This document shows, piece after piece, positions 52,525 through 61,199 of a stretch of 64,000 bases of DNA; the stretch's first letter is position 1, and each line of letters begins with the position of its first letter. The DNA comes from Nocardia vaccinii NBRC 15922 (GTDB lineage: Bacteria; Actinomycetota; Actinomycetes; Mycobacteriales; Mycobacteriaceae). Position numbers and translations under genes: made by a program. Under the pieces are notes generated by a model. The model was not told the origin of the DNA. It searched no databases and worked only from the letters and a program-made list of their open reading frames with translations. The stretch spans positions 1 to 64,000 of the forward strand of contig NZ_BDCC01000070.1 in the NCBI RefSeq assembly GCF_001613305.1. The letters run 5' to 3'.

Positions 52525-53319
52525 TCATTCGTCGTTGTCGGTGGTTCGCCGCGCGCTTCGTCGATCGGTGAACGCTCGAAGCGCTGCGGCGACGTCGCTG
52601 GATTGCCAGTGCCGTTCGAACATGTCCAGTTCGCGCCTCAGACCGTGCTGAATGGGCATCGACGCCGTGTCATGCAGCAGCTGCTTGTATCTCGCCTGGG
52701 CGGGGCCGTGACGGTCGGCGAGGGTTGTCGCGGCGCGCATCGCAGCGTCGAAAAGCTCGTGTTCGCATACGATCCGATGAATCCAACCGATTGACTCGAG
52801 TTCGCGAGCGCTGAGCAGATCGCCGGTGAGAGCGAGCCATCGTGCTGTCGATTCGCCGAGCCGGCGGGTGAGCCGGACACCGGCGCCGCCGGCGGGCATC
52901 AAGTTGTTCACTATGTGGCCGTCGCCGATGAGTGCGGTGTCTGCGGCAACCACGACGTCGCACCCCAGGAGGATTTCCAGGCCGCCGGCGACAGCGTGCC
53001 CGTGTACTGCGGCCACGACAGGCAGGGAGCTTGTCTCCAGACGCGCGACGAGGTCGGAGACGGTGCGAAGGAAGTCGGTCGGGCTGCCTGTCCGCTCGTG
53101 TAGTGCCAGCAGATGGCTCAGGTCGGCTCCGGCGCAGAAGCTCGGACCGTTGCCGGTGATGAGCAGGCTGCGGGTGTCGGGGTCTTCCTCTGCGTGTGTC
53201 AGCGCGGTGTCGATGGCGGCGACAAGATTGTCGTCGAGGGCGTTTCGTCGTTCGGGGCGGTTGAGAGTGAGGATTCGGACTGGTCCGCGCTGTTCGACCT
53301 CGAGCGGGTGGGCGCTCAC
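52525..53319 (-). CDS. Enoyl-CoA hydratase/isomerase family protein
   Basis: A 264-aa crotonase protein: LNRPERRNALDDNLVAAID, oxyanion loop GNGPSFCAGADLSHLL, and AVHGHAVAGGLEILLGCD. GTG 53319 overlaps the stop of the acyl-CoA ligase gene (GTGA), so both are translated together. The open frame to 53559 is antisense to the ligase and was dropped. Confidence 0.92.
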   Translation of the reverse strand: MSAHPLEVEQRGPVRILTLNRPERRNALDDNLVAAIDTALTHAEEDPDTRSLLITGNGPSFCAGADLSHLLALHERTGSPTDFLRTVSDLVARLETSSLPVVAAVHGHAVAGGLEILLGCDVVVAADTALIGDGHIVNNLMPAGGAGVRLTRRLGESTARWLALTGDLLSARELESIGWIHRIVCEHELFDAAMRAATTLADRHGPAQARYKQLLHDTASMPIQHGLRRELDMFERHWQSSDVAAALRAFTDRRSARRTTDNDE

Positions 53320-54911
53320 GCGCGTGCCTCGGCCGCGCGGCGGCGCAGTTCCGCGCGCTGGACCTTCCCGCTGGGTGTCTTGGGTAGGGATTCCACAAAG
53401 TGGATGCGCCGGGGGTAGGCGTGCGCGGCGTAGTTCGTCTTGACCCAGTTCTGCAGCTCGGTGGCGAGTGCATCGGTGGCGGTCGTGTCGGCGGAGAGCA
53501 CTACGTGGGCCACGACGACCTCTCCGCGAACGGTGTCGGGTTCGGCGACGACCGCGCACTCGACCACCTCCGGGTGGCGCAGCAACGCCGATTCGACGTC
53601 GAAGGGACCGATGCGGTACCCGGCCATGATGATGACGTCGTCGTCGCGTGCGGAGAACCGGATGAGGCCCTCGGCATCGATGGAGGCGGAGTCTCCGGTG
53701 GTGAAGAACCGCCCATCTCCGCAGAAGCGTGATTGCGCGTCAGCGGATTCGGCGTATCCGGTGAAGGTCATGAACGGACTGTCGGGGACGACGACGGCGA
53801 GCCTTCCTGTGGTTCCGGGTTCGGCGATGTCCTCGGAGTCGAGGTGCAGGATGGTGACCTCCCAGCCTGGCAGCGCAGACCCCATTGCCCCGGCGACGAC
53901 GTCGCGGGCCAAGGCCGGGTGGTGGGCGAAGCCGATCGGCATGCCTAGCTCGGTCTGCCCGAAATGGTCATGGACGCGCAGCCCCAGAGTTGTGTCGGCC
54001 CAGTCGTTGACCTCTGGTGTGAGGGGCTCACCTGCGCTGGACAACCGTTGCAGCGCCAGTCCTGTCGGCGGTGTCTCCGCGGCCGCGAGCAGTCCGCGGT
54101 AGACGGTGGGAGCTGCGGTGAAGTCGGTGACCCGCAATTGGTCGAGGACCGCCCAGGTCGTTGCGGGGGTGAATCCGCCCTCGAGCAACACGGTGGGGAT
54201 CCCGGCGGCGAGCGGAGCAGCGATCGCTGTGTACAGGCCATACGCCCAGCCGGGATCGGCACCGCACCAGAAGGTTGCGGCGGGATTGACCCCGAGGCCG
54301 AACTCCAGGTACCCGATCCATCCGGCGAGGTATCGAACCGGGTGAACCACGCCTTTGGGCGTGCCGGTTGTTCCCGAGGTGAACATGTGGACCAGCGGCG
54401 CGTTGGCGCCGACCGGGGTCGAACCCTCGAATGCTTCCGCCGCGGTGATCGCTCGGGTGATCCCGTCTGGTTGGTCGTCGAGAACGCCCACCTCCCAGCC
54501 GTTGGGAACCTTGTGGCGTTGATCGCGATCGACGAGGACGAGCACAGTGCGCGACTCGGTGAGTCGCGCCTCGATGGCCTTCTCGGCGAATGCGGTGAAC
54601 AGCGGGACATACACCGCGCCGACCCGCCAGATACCGAGGATGACGCTGACGAGGTCGCTGCTCTTTCCCATCACCGTGGCCACCCGATCTCCTCGGGTGA
54701 CCCCACGATCGCGCAGGTACCCCGCCACCTGCGCCGATGAGGAGGACAGTTCAGCATAGCTGTAGCTGCGCCTGGACAGGTCGGCGGACACGATGGTCAA
54801 CGCCGTGCGCTCGGCGGGGTGACGGTCACATAGCAACCATGTGACGTCGGCGTCGTCGGGTGCGAACGGGTTCAGAATCGCCTGAACGCGAGCACTGACA
54901 TCGAGGGACAT
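53316..54911 (-). CDS. Acyl-CoA/AMP-dependent ligase
   Basis: A 531-aa ANL-superfamily adenylating enzyme. The P-loop reads MFTSGTTGTPKGVVH, A5-like HDHFGQTELGMP, and the C-terminal hinge and catalytic Lys are in FSARDDDVIIMAGYRIGP and PKTPSGKVQRAELRR. It most resembles acyl-/acetyl-CoA synthetase-like proteins of catabolic clusters and would activate the carboxylic acid made upstream. ATG 54911 has GGAGGTTTG upstream. First gene of a four-gene minus-strand unit, divergent from a TetR gene. Confidence 0.93.
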   Translation of the reverse strand: MSLDVSARVQAILNPFAPDDADVTWLLCDRHPAERTALTIVSADLSRRSYSYAELSSSSAQVAGYLRDRGVTRGDRVATVMGKSSDLVSVILGIWRVGAVYVPLFTAFAEKAIEARLTESRTVLVLVDRDQRHKVPNGWEVGVLDDQPDGITRAITAAEAFEGSTPVGANAPLVHMFTSGTTGTPKGVVHPVRYLAGWIGYLEFGLGVNPAATFWCGADPGWAYGLYTAIAAPLAAGIPTVLLEGGFTPATTWAVLDQLRVTDFTAAPTVYRGLLAAAETPPTGLALQRLSSAGEPLTPEVNDWADTTLGLRVHDHFGQTELGMPIGFAHHPALARDVVAGAMGSALPGWEVTILHLDSEDIAEPGTTGRLAVVVPDSPFMTFTGYAESADAQSRFCGDGRFFTTGDSASIDAEGLIRFSARDDDVIIMAGYRIGPFDVESALLRHPEVVECAVVAEPDTVRGEVVVAHVVLSADTTATDALATELQNWVKTNYAAHAYPRRIHFVESLPKTPSGKVQRAELRRRAAEARA

Positions 54912-54921
54912 CAAACCTCCT

Positions 54922-54949
54922 GGGTACCGAAAACGCTACGTTGGTACCC
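54922..54949. promoter_or_regulatory. 28-bp operator candidate GGGTAC-N16-GTACCC
   Basis: GGGTAC (54922-54927) and GTACCC (54944-54949), extended to TGGGTACC/GGTACCCA, form an inverted repeat 11 bp upstream of the ligase start. An extra GTACCC half-site lies at 54956-54961. The same 6-16-6 spacing recurs at 55725-55752. It lies between the ligase and the divergent TetR gene, the classic repressor position. Confidence 0.65.
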
Positions 54950-55031
54950 ATGAACGTACCCTACGAGTTGGGCCCTGTGAAGCCCGATCACCCGCGATCG
55001 GTGCAGCCGCAGCTGTAGGAAAATTCCGGAC

Positions 55032-55679
55032 ATGCCTGCTGCGCCGAGTTCTCGCCGTGATGTGCCGGTCCGTACACCGCGCCGGCGCAAGGTCGACACC
55101 GCGCGTCGTGAAGTCCTCCTGGCTCGAATCGAGGACATCTTTCTCGCCGAGGGATTCATGTCGGTGACGATGGACGAACTCACCGAGCGGTTGCACTGCT
55201 CGAAGGCCACGCTCTACAGCGTTGCCTCGACCAAAGAGCAGATCGTGGTTCTGGCGACCAAGAACTTCTTCGGGTCGTCGGCGGCAACGATCGAACACGA
55301 CGTCGCAACGGTGGAGGATCCGCGAGATCGCATCACGACCTACCTCGGTGGCGTCGCCAAGGCGATGCGCCGGAACTCTCGTGCTTTTTACGCGGACATG
55401 ATGGCGTTCGAGCCGACAGCGGAGATCTATCGCCGTAACACCGACCGAGCCGCGCGTCGGGTTCACGAATTGATTGAAGAGGGCATCGAGTCCGGGGTTT
55501 TCGGAGCCCGGGACGGCGCGTTTGCCGCGCAGGTGGTCGCACTGGCCATCGAGGCCGTCCAGTCTGGGGTGTTGCTGGACAGGACCGGGCTGTCGGCGGG
55601 TGACGCCTTTGCTGAGCTGGGTCAGCTGATGCTCAACGGGCTGCTCGGCGCACCGGCAACGCGGCGGCCTCGGCCGTGA
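55032..55679 (+). CDS. TetR/AcrR family transcriptional regulator
   Basis: A 215-aa TetR protein. The HTH reads VTMDELTERLHCSKATLYSVASTKEQIV near residues 45-72; the C-terminal domain has GVFGARDGAFAAQVVALAIEAVQSG. Basic N-terminal tail (RTPRRRKVDTARREVLL). ATG 55032. It is divergent from the acyl-CoA ligase unit and precedes the CocE gene; operator candidates of the same design flank it on both sides, suggesting it controls both. Confidence 0.9.
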   Translation: MPAAPSSRRDVPVRTPRRRKVDTARREVLLARIEDIFLAEGFMSVTMDELTERLHCSKATLYSVASTKEQIVVLATKNFFGSSAATIEHDVATVEDPRDRITTYLGGVAKAMRRNSRAFYADMMAFEPTAEIYRRNTDRAARRVHELIEEGIESGVFGARDGAFAAQVVALAIEAVQSGVLLDRTGLSAGDAFAELGQLMLNGLLGAPATRRPRP

Positions 55680-55724
55680 GCTGACCCCGTGCGGGTGGTC
55701 GTCGCGGGTGGCTTGCGGTCAATT

Positions 55725-55752
55725 GGGTACGTTTTGCAGCGCGACAGTACCC
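55725..55752. promoter_or_regulatory. Second GGGTAC-N16-GTACCC operator candidate
   Basis: GGGTAC (55725-55730) and GTACCC (55747-55752) have exactly the spacing of the site at 54922-54949; an extra GGTACC half-site follows at 55758-55763. It is 75 bp upstream of the CocE-type hydrolase ATG at 55827. Confidence 0.6.
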
Positions 55753-55826
55753 GCACTGGTACCTTCGCGTTTGCGAGTGGAGAACGAGCCCTCGCACGCA
55801 ATCCACACTCTTTTAATGAGGTTGAC

Positions 55827-57500
55827 ATGAGCAGCGGCACAATGGAATTCGATGTACCGGTGACTATGCGCGACGGGGTGGTCCTGCGCGCAGACGTGTT
55901 CCGGCCGGCGGGGGAGGGGCCGTGGCCGGTGGCTCTTACGCGCAGTCCGTACAACAAGCGGACCCCGTCGATCGCGGGAGCGCTGATCGATGTGATGCGG
56001 GCTGTTCAGCGCGGATACATCGTCGTCCTGCAGGACGTGCGCGGCAGGTTCGAATCCGACGGTGAGTGGTTGCCGTGGGCGCATGAGCGAACAGACGGCT
56101 ACGACACCGTCGAATGGGCGGCATCGATCCCCGGCAGCAACGGGCAGGTCGTGATGTTCGGGGGGAGCTACCTGGGACACACCCAGTGGGCGGCTGCGGT
56201 GACGCGACCACCTCACCTGGCAGCCATTGTCCCGCAGACCACGTGGAGCGAACCCACCGACGGCATCTTCTACCGTGGCGGAGCGCTGGAGTTCGGGCTC
56301 AGTGTGTGGTGGGCGCTGGCTCAGGCCCTGGGCCAGTTCCCGAAGTCGGCTACCAGCATGGAGGAGCTCTACGCGAAACTGACGGCGACCATCGACGATC
56401 TCGATCATGCTGTCGAGCGCACCCTGTGGGAGCTGCCTTCGGGTGCCATGCCGGCGATCGCGCGTACCGGCCAACCCGACATCGGGACCGAACGGGGGCT
56501 GCGCGACCCGGACAGCATCGACGAGGCGCGGGTGGCTGGGCGGTACGGCGAGGTGGGGGTTCCCTCGCTCAACGTCGCAGGCTGGTTCGACGTGTTCCTG
56601 CAGGGCTCGCTGGACAATTATGTCGGCGCCGTCCGAGAGGGTCTGCCGAGCCGACTCATCATCGGCCCGTGGGAACACCAGAGCGCCAACACCACCACCC
56701 CCGGTCACGTCGGCACCGTGAACTACGGCCTCGCCTCGCTGGCACCGGGATCCGACGGCACCATGGTCGGAGTTCAACTCGACTGGTACGACGAGGTTCT
56801 CGGTCGATCGACAGACCTGCCACCGACCTCGGGTGTGGACCTGTTCGTCATGGGCATCAACCAGTGGCGCCATGAGGACGAATGGCCGTTGAGCCGCGCG
56901 GTGCCCACCGAGTTCTACCTCCATGACGGTGGTGGCCTGTCGACCACCGCGCCCGAGGCAACCGACGCCGCCAGCGAGTACACCTACGACCCCGCCGACC
57001 CGGTCCTCACCACCGGAGGCTCGCTGATCATGTCGGCCTCGTTCCCCCCGGGACAACTCGATCAACGTGACGTCGAGAGCCGCGACGACGTGCTCGTGTT
57101 CACTTCCGAGCCGCTCACCGCGGATCTCGAGATCACCGGTCGGGTCACTGCGACGATCTTCGCCGCGACCGACGGGCCCTCGACCGACTGGGTGGCGCGG
57201 CTGTGTGAGGTCGATGCGAACGGCCGCTCGGTCAACGTCGTCGACGGGATCACCCGGGTCGCGACCACACCCGGCCAGGTCGACGAGTACGAGATCGATC
57301 TGTGGTCGACGAGTATCGTCATCCGCACCGGCCACCGCCTGCGAGTGCAGATCACCTCGAGCAACTTCCCGCGGTGGGACCGCAACCTCAACACCGGCGA
57401 AGACCCCACCGTGGCAACGACACTGCGCGTCGCCCGCCAGCGAATCGTCCACGACGCCGACCATCCATCCCGCATCACCCTGCCCGTCATCCCCGGCTGA
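55827..57500 (+). CDS. CocE/NonD family hydrolase (X-Pro dipeptidyl-peptidase fold)
   Basis: A 557-aa alpha/beta-hydrolase of the CocE group. The nucleophile elbow is MFGGSYLGHTQW near residues 112-123, preceded by LQDVRGRFESDGEW. The catalytic Asp/His lie in a later segment (IIGPWEHQS), and the C-terminal jelly-roll begins near residue 340. The family hydrolyses esters and amides, such as cocaine or acylated antibiotics. It would release the acid that the divergent ligase activates (inference). ATG 55827 has GAGG upstream; the open frame to 55689 runs through the operator. Confidence 0.9.
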   Translation: MSSGTMEFDVPVTMRDGVVLRADVFRPAGEGPWPVALTRSPYNKRTPSIAGALIDVMRAVQRGYIVVLQDVRGRFESDGEWLPWAHERTDGYDTVEWAASIPGSNGQVVMFGGSYLGHTQWAAAVTRPPHLAAIVPQTTWSEPTDGIFYRGGALEFGLSVWWALAQALGQFPKSATSMEELYAKLTATIDDLDHAVERTLWELPSGAMPAIARTGQPDIGTERGLRDPDSIDEARVAGRYGEVGVPSLNVAGWFDVFLQGSLDNYVGAVREGLPSRLIIGPWEHQSANTTTPGHVGTVNYGLASLAPGSDGTMVGVQLDWYDEVLGRSTDLPPTSGVDLFVMGINQWRHEDEWPLSRAVPTEFYLHDGGGLSTTAPEATDAASEYTYDPADPVLTTGGSLIMSASFPPGQLDQRDVESRDDVLVFTSEPLTADLEITGRVTATIFAATDGPSTDWVARLCEVDANGRSVNVVDGITRVATTPGQVDEYEIDLWSTSIVIRTGHRLRVQITSSNFPRWDRNLNTGEDPTVATTLRVARQRIVHDADHPSRITLPVIPG

Positions 57501-57557
57501 GCAGAATTAGGCCGCCCTTGGCGGCTGATGTGGTCGGTAGCGGGGCCCTCGCTCGGC

Positions 57558-58241
57558 TCAGCGAGCGAGGGCATACCCCCTCAGTAGGCCGGCGAGGATG
57601 TGACTCAGTTGCGGTCCCGCGTCGACGACGGCGTGACTCAACGCCGGGTCGGACTCGTAGAGTCTGCGCAGCTCCGTGCCGAGAGCGGCCATCTGCCACA
57701 AGGCGCCGGCCATGCTGGTCGCCGTGGTGAGAACGTTCGCCACCTGGGTCGGATCCAACGGCAACAGCTCGCGCACGGCATCCGAGATGGACGACAGCTC
57801 CTCCAACGCAACCAGTTTGAACGATCTCACCGATTCGAGTGAGACGTTCCGCTCCAGATTGAGCGGTGTGTGGGCCGTCAGATCGCACAACAGAGGCCGA
57901 CTGACCAGACTCGCCGCGATGATTGCGGCAATGGCTTCACACCGGCCGTTCACATCCGGATCGGACTCCCGCCACGCCGGCAGAACCTCGAGCTGGGAGC
58001 GCATCGCCGCCGACCACTCACGCAGAGCCTCCACGTTGAGCTGCAGGAAGATCTGCTCCCGCGTCTCGAAATAGCGCAGCATCGCCGACTTGTGCATGCC
58101 CACCTCGCCCGCGATGTCGGTCAACGTGACAGCCCGGACACCGCGTTCTGTGGCCAGCCGGCGCGCAGCGTCGATGATCGCGATCTCTCGTTCCCTCTTC
58201 GCCTCAGGACTGCGCGCGCGGTGAAATTGCGTGGTGCTCAT
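57558..58241 (-). CDS. TetR/AcrR family transcriptional regulator
   Basis: A 227-aa TetR protein. The HTH is VTLTDIAGEVGMHKSAMLRYFETREQIFLQ near residues 40-69; the ligand domain has SRPLLCDLTAHTPLNLERNVS. ATG 58241 (an earlier codon at 58259 is less likely). It faces the SDR gene at 58452 across a 210-bp region with two like dyads, one at each end, so autoregulation and control of the SDR genes are likely. Confidence 0.9.
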   Translation of the reverse strand: MSTTQFHRARSPEAKREREIAIIDAARRLATERGVRAVTLTDIAGEVGMHKSAMLRYFETREQIFLQLNVEALREWSAAMRSQLEVLPAWRESDPDVNGRCEAIAAIIAASLVSRPLLCDLTAHTPLNLERNVSLESVRSFKLVALEELSSISDAVRELLPLDPTQVANVLTTATSMAGALWQMAALGTELRRLYESDPALSHAVVDAGPQLSHILAGLLRGYALAR

Positions 58242-58255
58242 CGGCTCAGTATGAC

Positions 58256-58268
58256 ACAACGATGTTGT
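58256..58268. promoter_or_regulatory. Dyad ACAACGATGTTGT near the TetR start
   Basis: A perfect 13-bp dyad (ACAAC-N3-GTTGT) 15 bp upstream of the TetR start at 58241. It shares the [A/G]CAAC-N3-GTTG[T/C] design with the site at 58408. Confidence 0.5.
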
Positions 58269-58407
58269 ATAAGCGGCGGTGACTGCCGCGATCTACTCGG
58301 CCGAGTGGCCGCCTGTCGCGACAAGGCATGGCGCCGAGCATCCTTCCATGCGCTTGATATGCAGCGTGCTGACACAAACGCGAAAGCGGTCGAGCCTTCA
58401 ATTTAAC

Positions 58408-58420
58408 GCAACATGGTTGC
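58408..58420. promoter_or_regulatory. Dyad GCAACATGGTTGC near the SDR start
   Basis: A perfect 13-bp dyad (GCAAC-N3-GTTGC), extending to CGCAAC/GTTGCG (58407-58421), 31 bp upstream of the SDR ATG at 58452. Same design as the site at 58256. Confidence 0.5.
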
Positions 58421-58451
58421 GTAACTACCGCAACTGTGTTTTGCTATTGCC

Positions 58452-59318
58452 ATGACACAGCAGACATGGTTCATCACAGGTTCCTCACGCGGCTTCGGTC
58501 GCGCCCTCACCCTCGCCGCGCTCGAGGCCGGAGATCGGGTCGTCGCCACGGCGCGCAGGCCCGAGCAGTTGTCCGACCTCGTGGAACAGTTCGGCGACAA
58601 CGTGCTCCCGGTGGCGCTCGATGTGACCGACAGTGCGCAGGCCGTCGCCGCGATCGATGCGGCGGTCGAGAAGTTCGGACGCGTTGACGTGGTCGTCAAC
58701 AACGCCGGATACGCAAACATCGCCCCGGTCGAGACCGCGCCGGAGGACGACTTCCGTCAGCAGTTCGACACAAACTTCTGGGGCGTCTACCACGTCTCGA
58801 AGGCGGCGCTGCCGGTGCTGAAGAAACAAGGTGCGGGGCTGATCATCCAGTTCTCTTCCCTCGGCGGTCGAGTGGGCAGCACGCCGGGCCTCGGCGCGTA
58901 CCAGGCAGCCAAGTTCGCGGTCGACGGTCTCACGCGGGTACTGGCCGCAGAAACAGCACCATTGGGGCTGAAGTACCTGGTCGTCGAGCCCGGCGGGTTC
59001 GCCACCGACTGGGCCGGGTCCTCGATGGACATCCAGGCGATCCCAGAGGAGTACCAGGCCACCGTCGGCGCGGTCGCGGGGATCATGGGCAGCCCGATCA
59101 CCCAGGCCGGAGACCCGCAGCGCGCCGGCGAAACTCTCGTGCGGGTCGCGAAGTTGGCGGAGATCCCGTCGCACTTCGTGCTCGGTGCCGATGCCGCTCA
59201 GTACGCGATCGACTATTCGCTGAGCCAGATCGCCGAGGCATCCCGCTGGAAGGTGGCCAGCGCCTCTCTGGACTTCGGTCAGCCCTATCCGGTGCGACTC
59301 CCCGGAGAGAACGCCTGA
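58452..59318 (+). CDS. SDR family oxidoreductase
   Basis: A 288-aa classical SDR of the NAD(P)-dependent 'oxidoreductase' subgroup: FITGSSRGFGRAL (residues 7-19), NNAGYANIA, IIQFSSLGG, YQAAKFAVDG with Tyr/Lys near 152-156, and the long C-terminal region ending SRWKVASASLDF. First gene of a plus-strand SDR series divergent from TetR. Confidence 0.92.
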   Translation: MTQQTWFITGSSRGFGRALTLAALEAGDRVVATARRPEQLSDLVEQFGDNVLPVALDVTDSAQAVAAIDAAVEKFGRVDVVVNNAGYANIAPVETAPEDDFRQQFDTNFWGVYHVSKAALPVLKKQGAGLIIQFSSLGGRVGSTPGLGAYQAAKFAVDGLTRVLAAETAPLGLKYLVVEPGGFATDWAGSSMDIQAIPEEYQATVGAVAGIMGSPITQAGDPQRAGETLVRVAKLAEIPSHFVLGADAAQYAIDYSLSQIAEASRWKVASASLDFGQPYPVRLPGENA

Positions 59319-59363
59319 CAACCGCCACCACACACAACGATTCGAACGACAAAGAGAGCAACC

Positions 59364-60116
59364 ATGAGCATGAACAGATTCGACGGAAAGACCGCCTTGG
59401 TCACCGGTGCAGGGTCAGGAATAGGCCGTGCCACCGCCCTGCGCCTGGCCAGCGAGGGCGCAGCGGTCACTGTGATCGGACGTAGGGTAAAGAAGCTCGA
59501 CGAGGTGGTGGCCGAGATCTCCGCCAAGGGCGGTCGCGCATTGGCCGTCGCCGGAGACGTCACGAAACCAGAAGACCTTGAGCAGGCGGTGTCACGCACC
59601 GTCGACGAATTCGGCGGCCTGCACCTCGCAGTCAACAACGCCGGAGGCTCACGTGAGATGCCGACGAGCCTGCACGAGCAGACCATCGACGACTGGCGGC
59701 GGGTCACCGAGGTCAACTTCTCCAGCATCTTCTACAGCCTGTAGTTCGAGATCCCCGCGATACTGGCCGCCGGCGGAGGCGCGATCGTCAACGTCTCCAG
59801 CGTGTTCGCCGACCGCGGCGGCCTCTCGCGGGACTACGTCGGCTCCAAGCACGGTGTTCGCGGCATCACCCGCTCGGCTGCCGCGGAATACGGCAGGCAG
59901 GGCATCCGGATCAACGAACTGCAGCCCGGCGTGATACTCACCGAACTCACCGAGGCCAACCTGGAGGCAACCCAGGAGGTCGTCGACCGCGGAATCCCCA
60001 TGGGCCGCATGGGCACCGGTGAGGAGATCGCGGGAGCAATCGCGTTCCTGCTCTCCGACGACGCGGCCTACATCACTGGCGCCCACCTCGCCGTCGACGG
60101 AGGCTTCCTCATCTGA
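59364..60116 (+). pseudogene. SDR gene interrupted by one in-frame TAG
   Basis: A full-length SDR reading frame of 250 codons from ATG 59364 (glycine motif VTGAGSGIGRA, NNAGGSRE, VNVSSVFAD, YVGSKHG, and the usual C-terminal GAHLAVDGGF). Only a TAG at 59742-59744 breaks it, in NFSSIFYSL-stop-FEIPAIL, where a Lys/Glu/Gln codon is expected. One base change (for example AAG or CAG to TAG) explains it. All catalytic residues after the stop are intact, so the mutation is recent, a sequencing error, or suppressed. Confidence 0.85.
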
Positions 60117-60224
60117 CACGGCAATGAAACTTCGGCCAGATCGCAAGTACTCGAGCGGCCGCACCGCCTCAGATCACGGCGCCAGAAACCAGGCCCGTTC
60201 ACGCACCACATCCAGGAGAACTCC

Positions 60225-61133
60225 ATGCCGAAATGGACCGCCCAGAACATCCCCGACCAGTCCGGCAGGACAGCCGTTGTCACCGGCGCGAATGCCGGCC
60301 TGGGCTTCGAAACCGCGTCCGCAGTGGCCGCCGCGGGCGCACATGTCGTGATGGCGGTGCGCAACGCCGTCAAGGGCAACGAGGCAGCCGAACGAATCCT
60401 GGCTGCAGCGCCCGGCGCCAGCGTGGAAGTGCAGCCACTCGACCTCGGATCACTACAGTCTGTGCGCACCGCGGCCAGCGACATCAAGGCCGCGCACCCG
60501 CAGATCGACCTGCTCATCAACAACGCAGGAGTGATGTACACGCCGAAAGGCAGCACCTCCGACGGCTTCGAGCTGCACTTCGGCACCAATCACTTGGGCC
60601 ACTTCGCACTGACCGGATTGCTTCTCGACACGTTGCTACCCGTGCCCGGATCGCGCGTCGTGACGGTCAGTAGCCTGGGACACCGCAACCGCGCCGCCAT
60701 CCACTTCGACGACCTCAACCTCGACCAGGGGTACGGCCGGGTCAAGGCGTATGGCCAGTCGAAGCTCGCCAACCTGCTGTTCACATACGAACTGCAACGC
60801 CGTCTCACCGCCGCGCAGGCCGCGACGATCTCCGTCGCTGCCCACCCGGGCGGCTCGAGCACCGAGCTCGGCAGGCACCTTCCCAAAGTGCTCGAGTTCG
60901 CGGTGATGCGACTCGCCACCCAACCCCCGGAAATGGGAGCCCTGCCGACCCTGCGCGCTGCCACCGACCCGGGCGTCGAGGGAGGACAGTACTACGGCCC
61001 GGACGGCATCGGGGAAGTACGCGGATACCCCAAGCTGGCCTCGTCCAGCAAACAGTCCCGCGACCCCGAACTCGCGCGCCGCCTGTGGCAGGTCTCAGAG
61101 GAGCTGACCGGAGTCAGCTACTCCATCGGCTGA
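60225..61133 (+). CDS. SDR family oxidoreductase (retinol-dehydrogenase-like)
   Basis: A 302-aa SDR of the extended/RDH-like subgroup: VVTGANAGLGFETA (residues 18-31), LLINNAGVMY, HFGTNHLGHFALTGLL, VVTVSSLGHR, and YGQSKLANLLF with catalytic Tyr/Lys. Related actinobacterial proteins reduce aldehydes or ketones in xenobiotic clusters. ATG 60225 has GGAGAAC upstream. Third plus-strand SDR in a row. Confidence 0.92.
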   Translation: MPKWTAQNIPDQSGRTAVVTGANAGLGFETASAVAAAGAHVVMAVRNAVKGNEAAERILAAAPGASVEVQPLDLGSLQSVRTAASDIKAAHPQIDLLINNAGVMYTPKGSTSDGFELHFGTNHLGHFALTGLLLDTLLPVPGSRVVTVSSLGHRNRAAIHFDDLNLDQGYGRVKAYGQSKLANLLFTYELQRRLTAAQAATISVAAHPGGSSTELGRHLPKVLEFAVMRLATQPPEMGALPTLRAATDPGVEGGQYYGPDGIGEVRGYPKLASSSKQSRDPELARRLWQVSEELTGVSYSIG

Positions 61134-61199
61134 CACCGGCGCGCGGCTGCCGGCGTCACCGAGCCCGCCTCGACGCGCTCGGCGACGCCGCGCTGGGGT

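Noticed and set aside
55719..57464. 581-codon open frame on the minus strand, opposite the CocE gene
   Set aside because: It is a codon-bias shadow. The plus-strand protein has full CocE motifs; the antisense product has none, and its composition (many Arg, Gly, Asp, Val) is typical of antisense GC-rich DNA.
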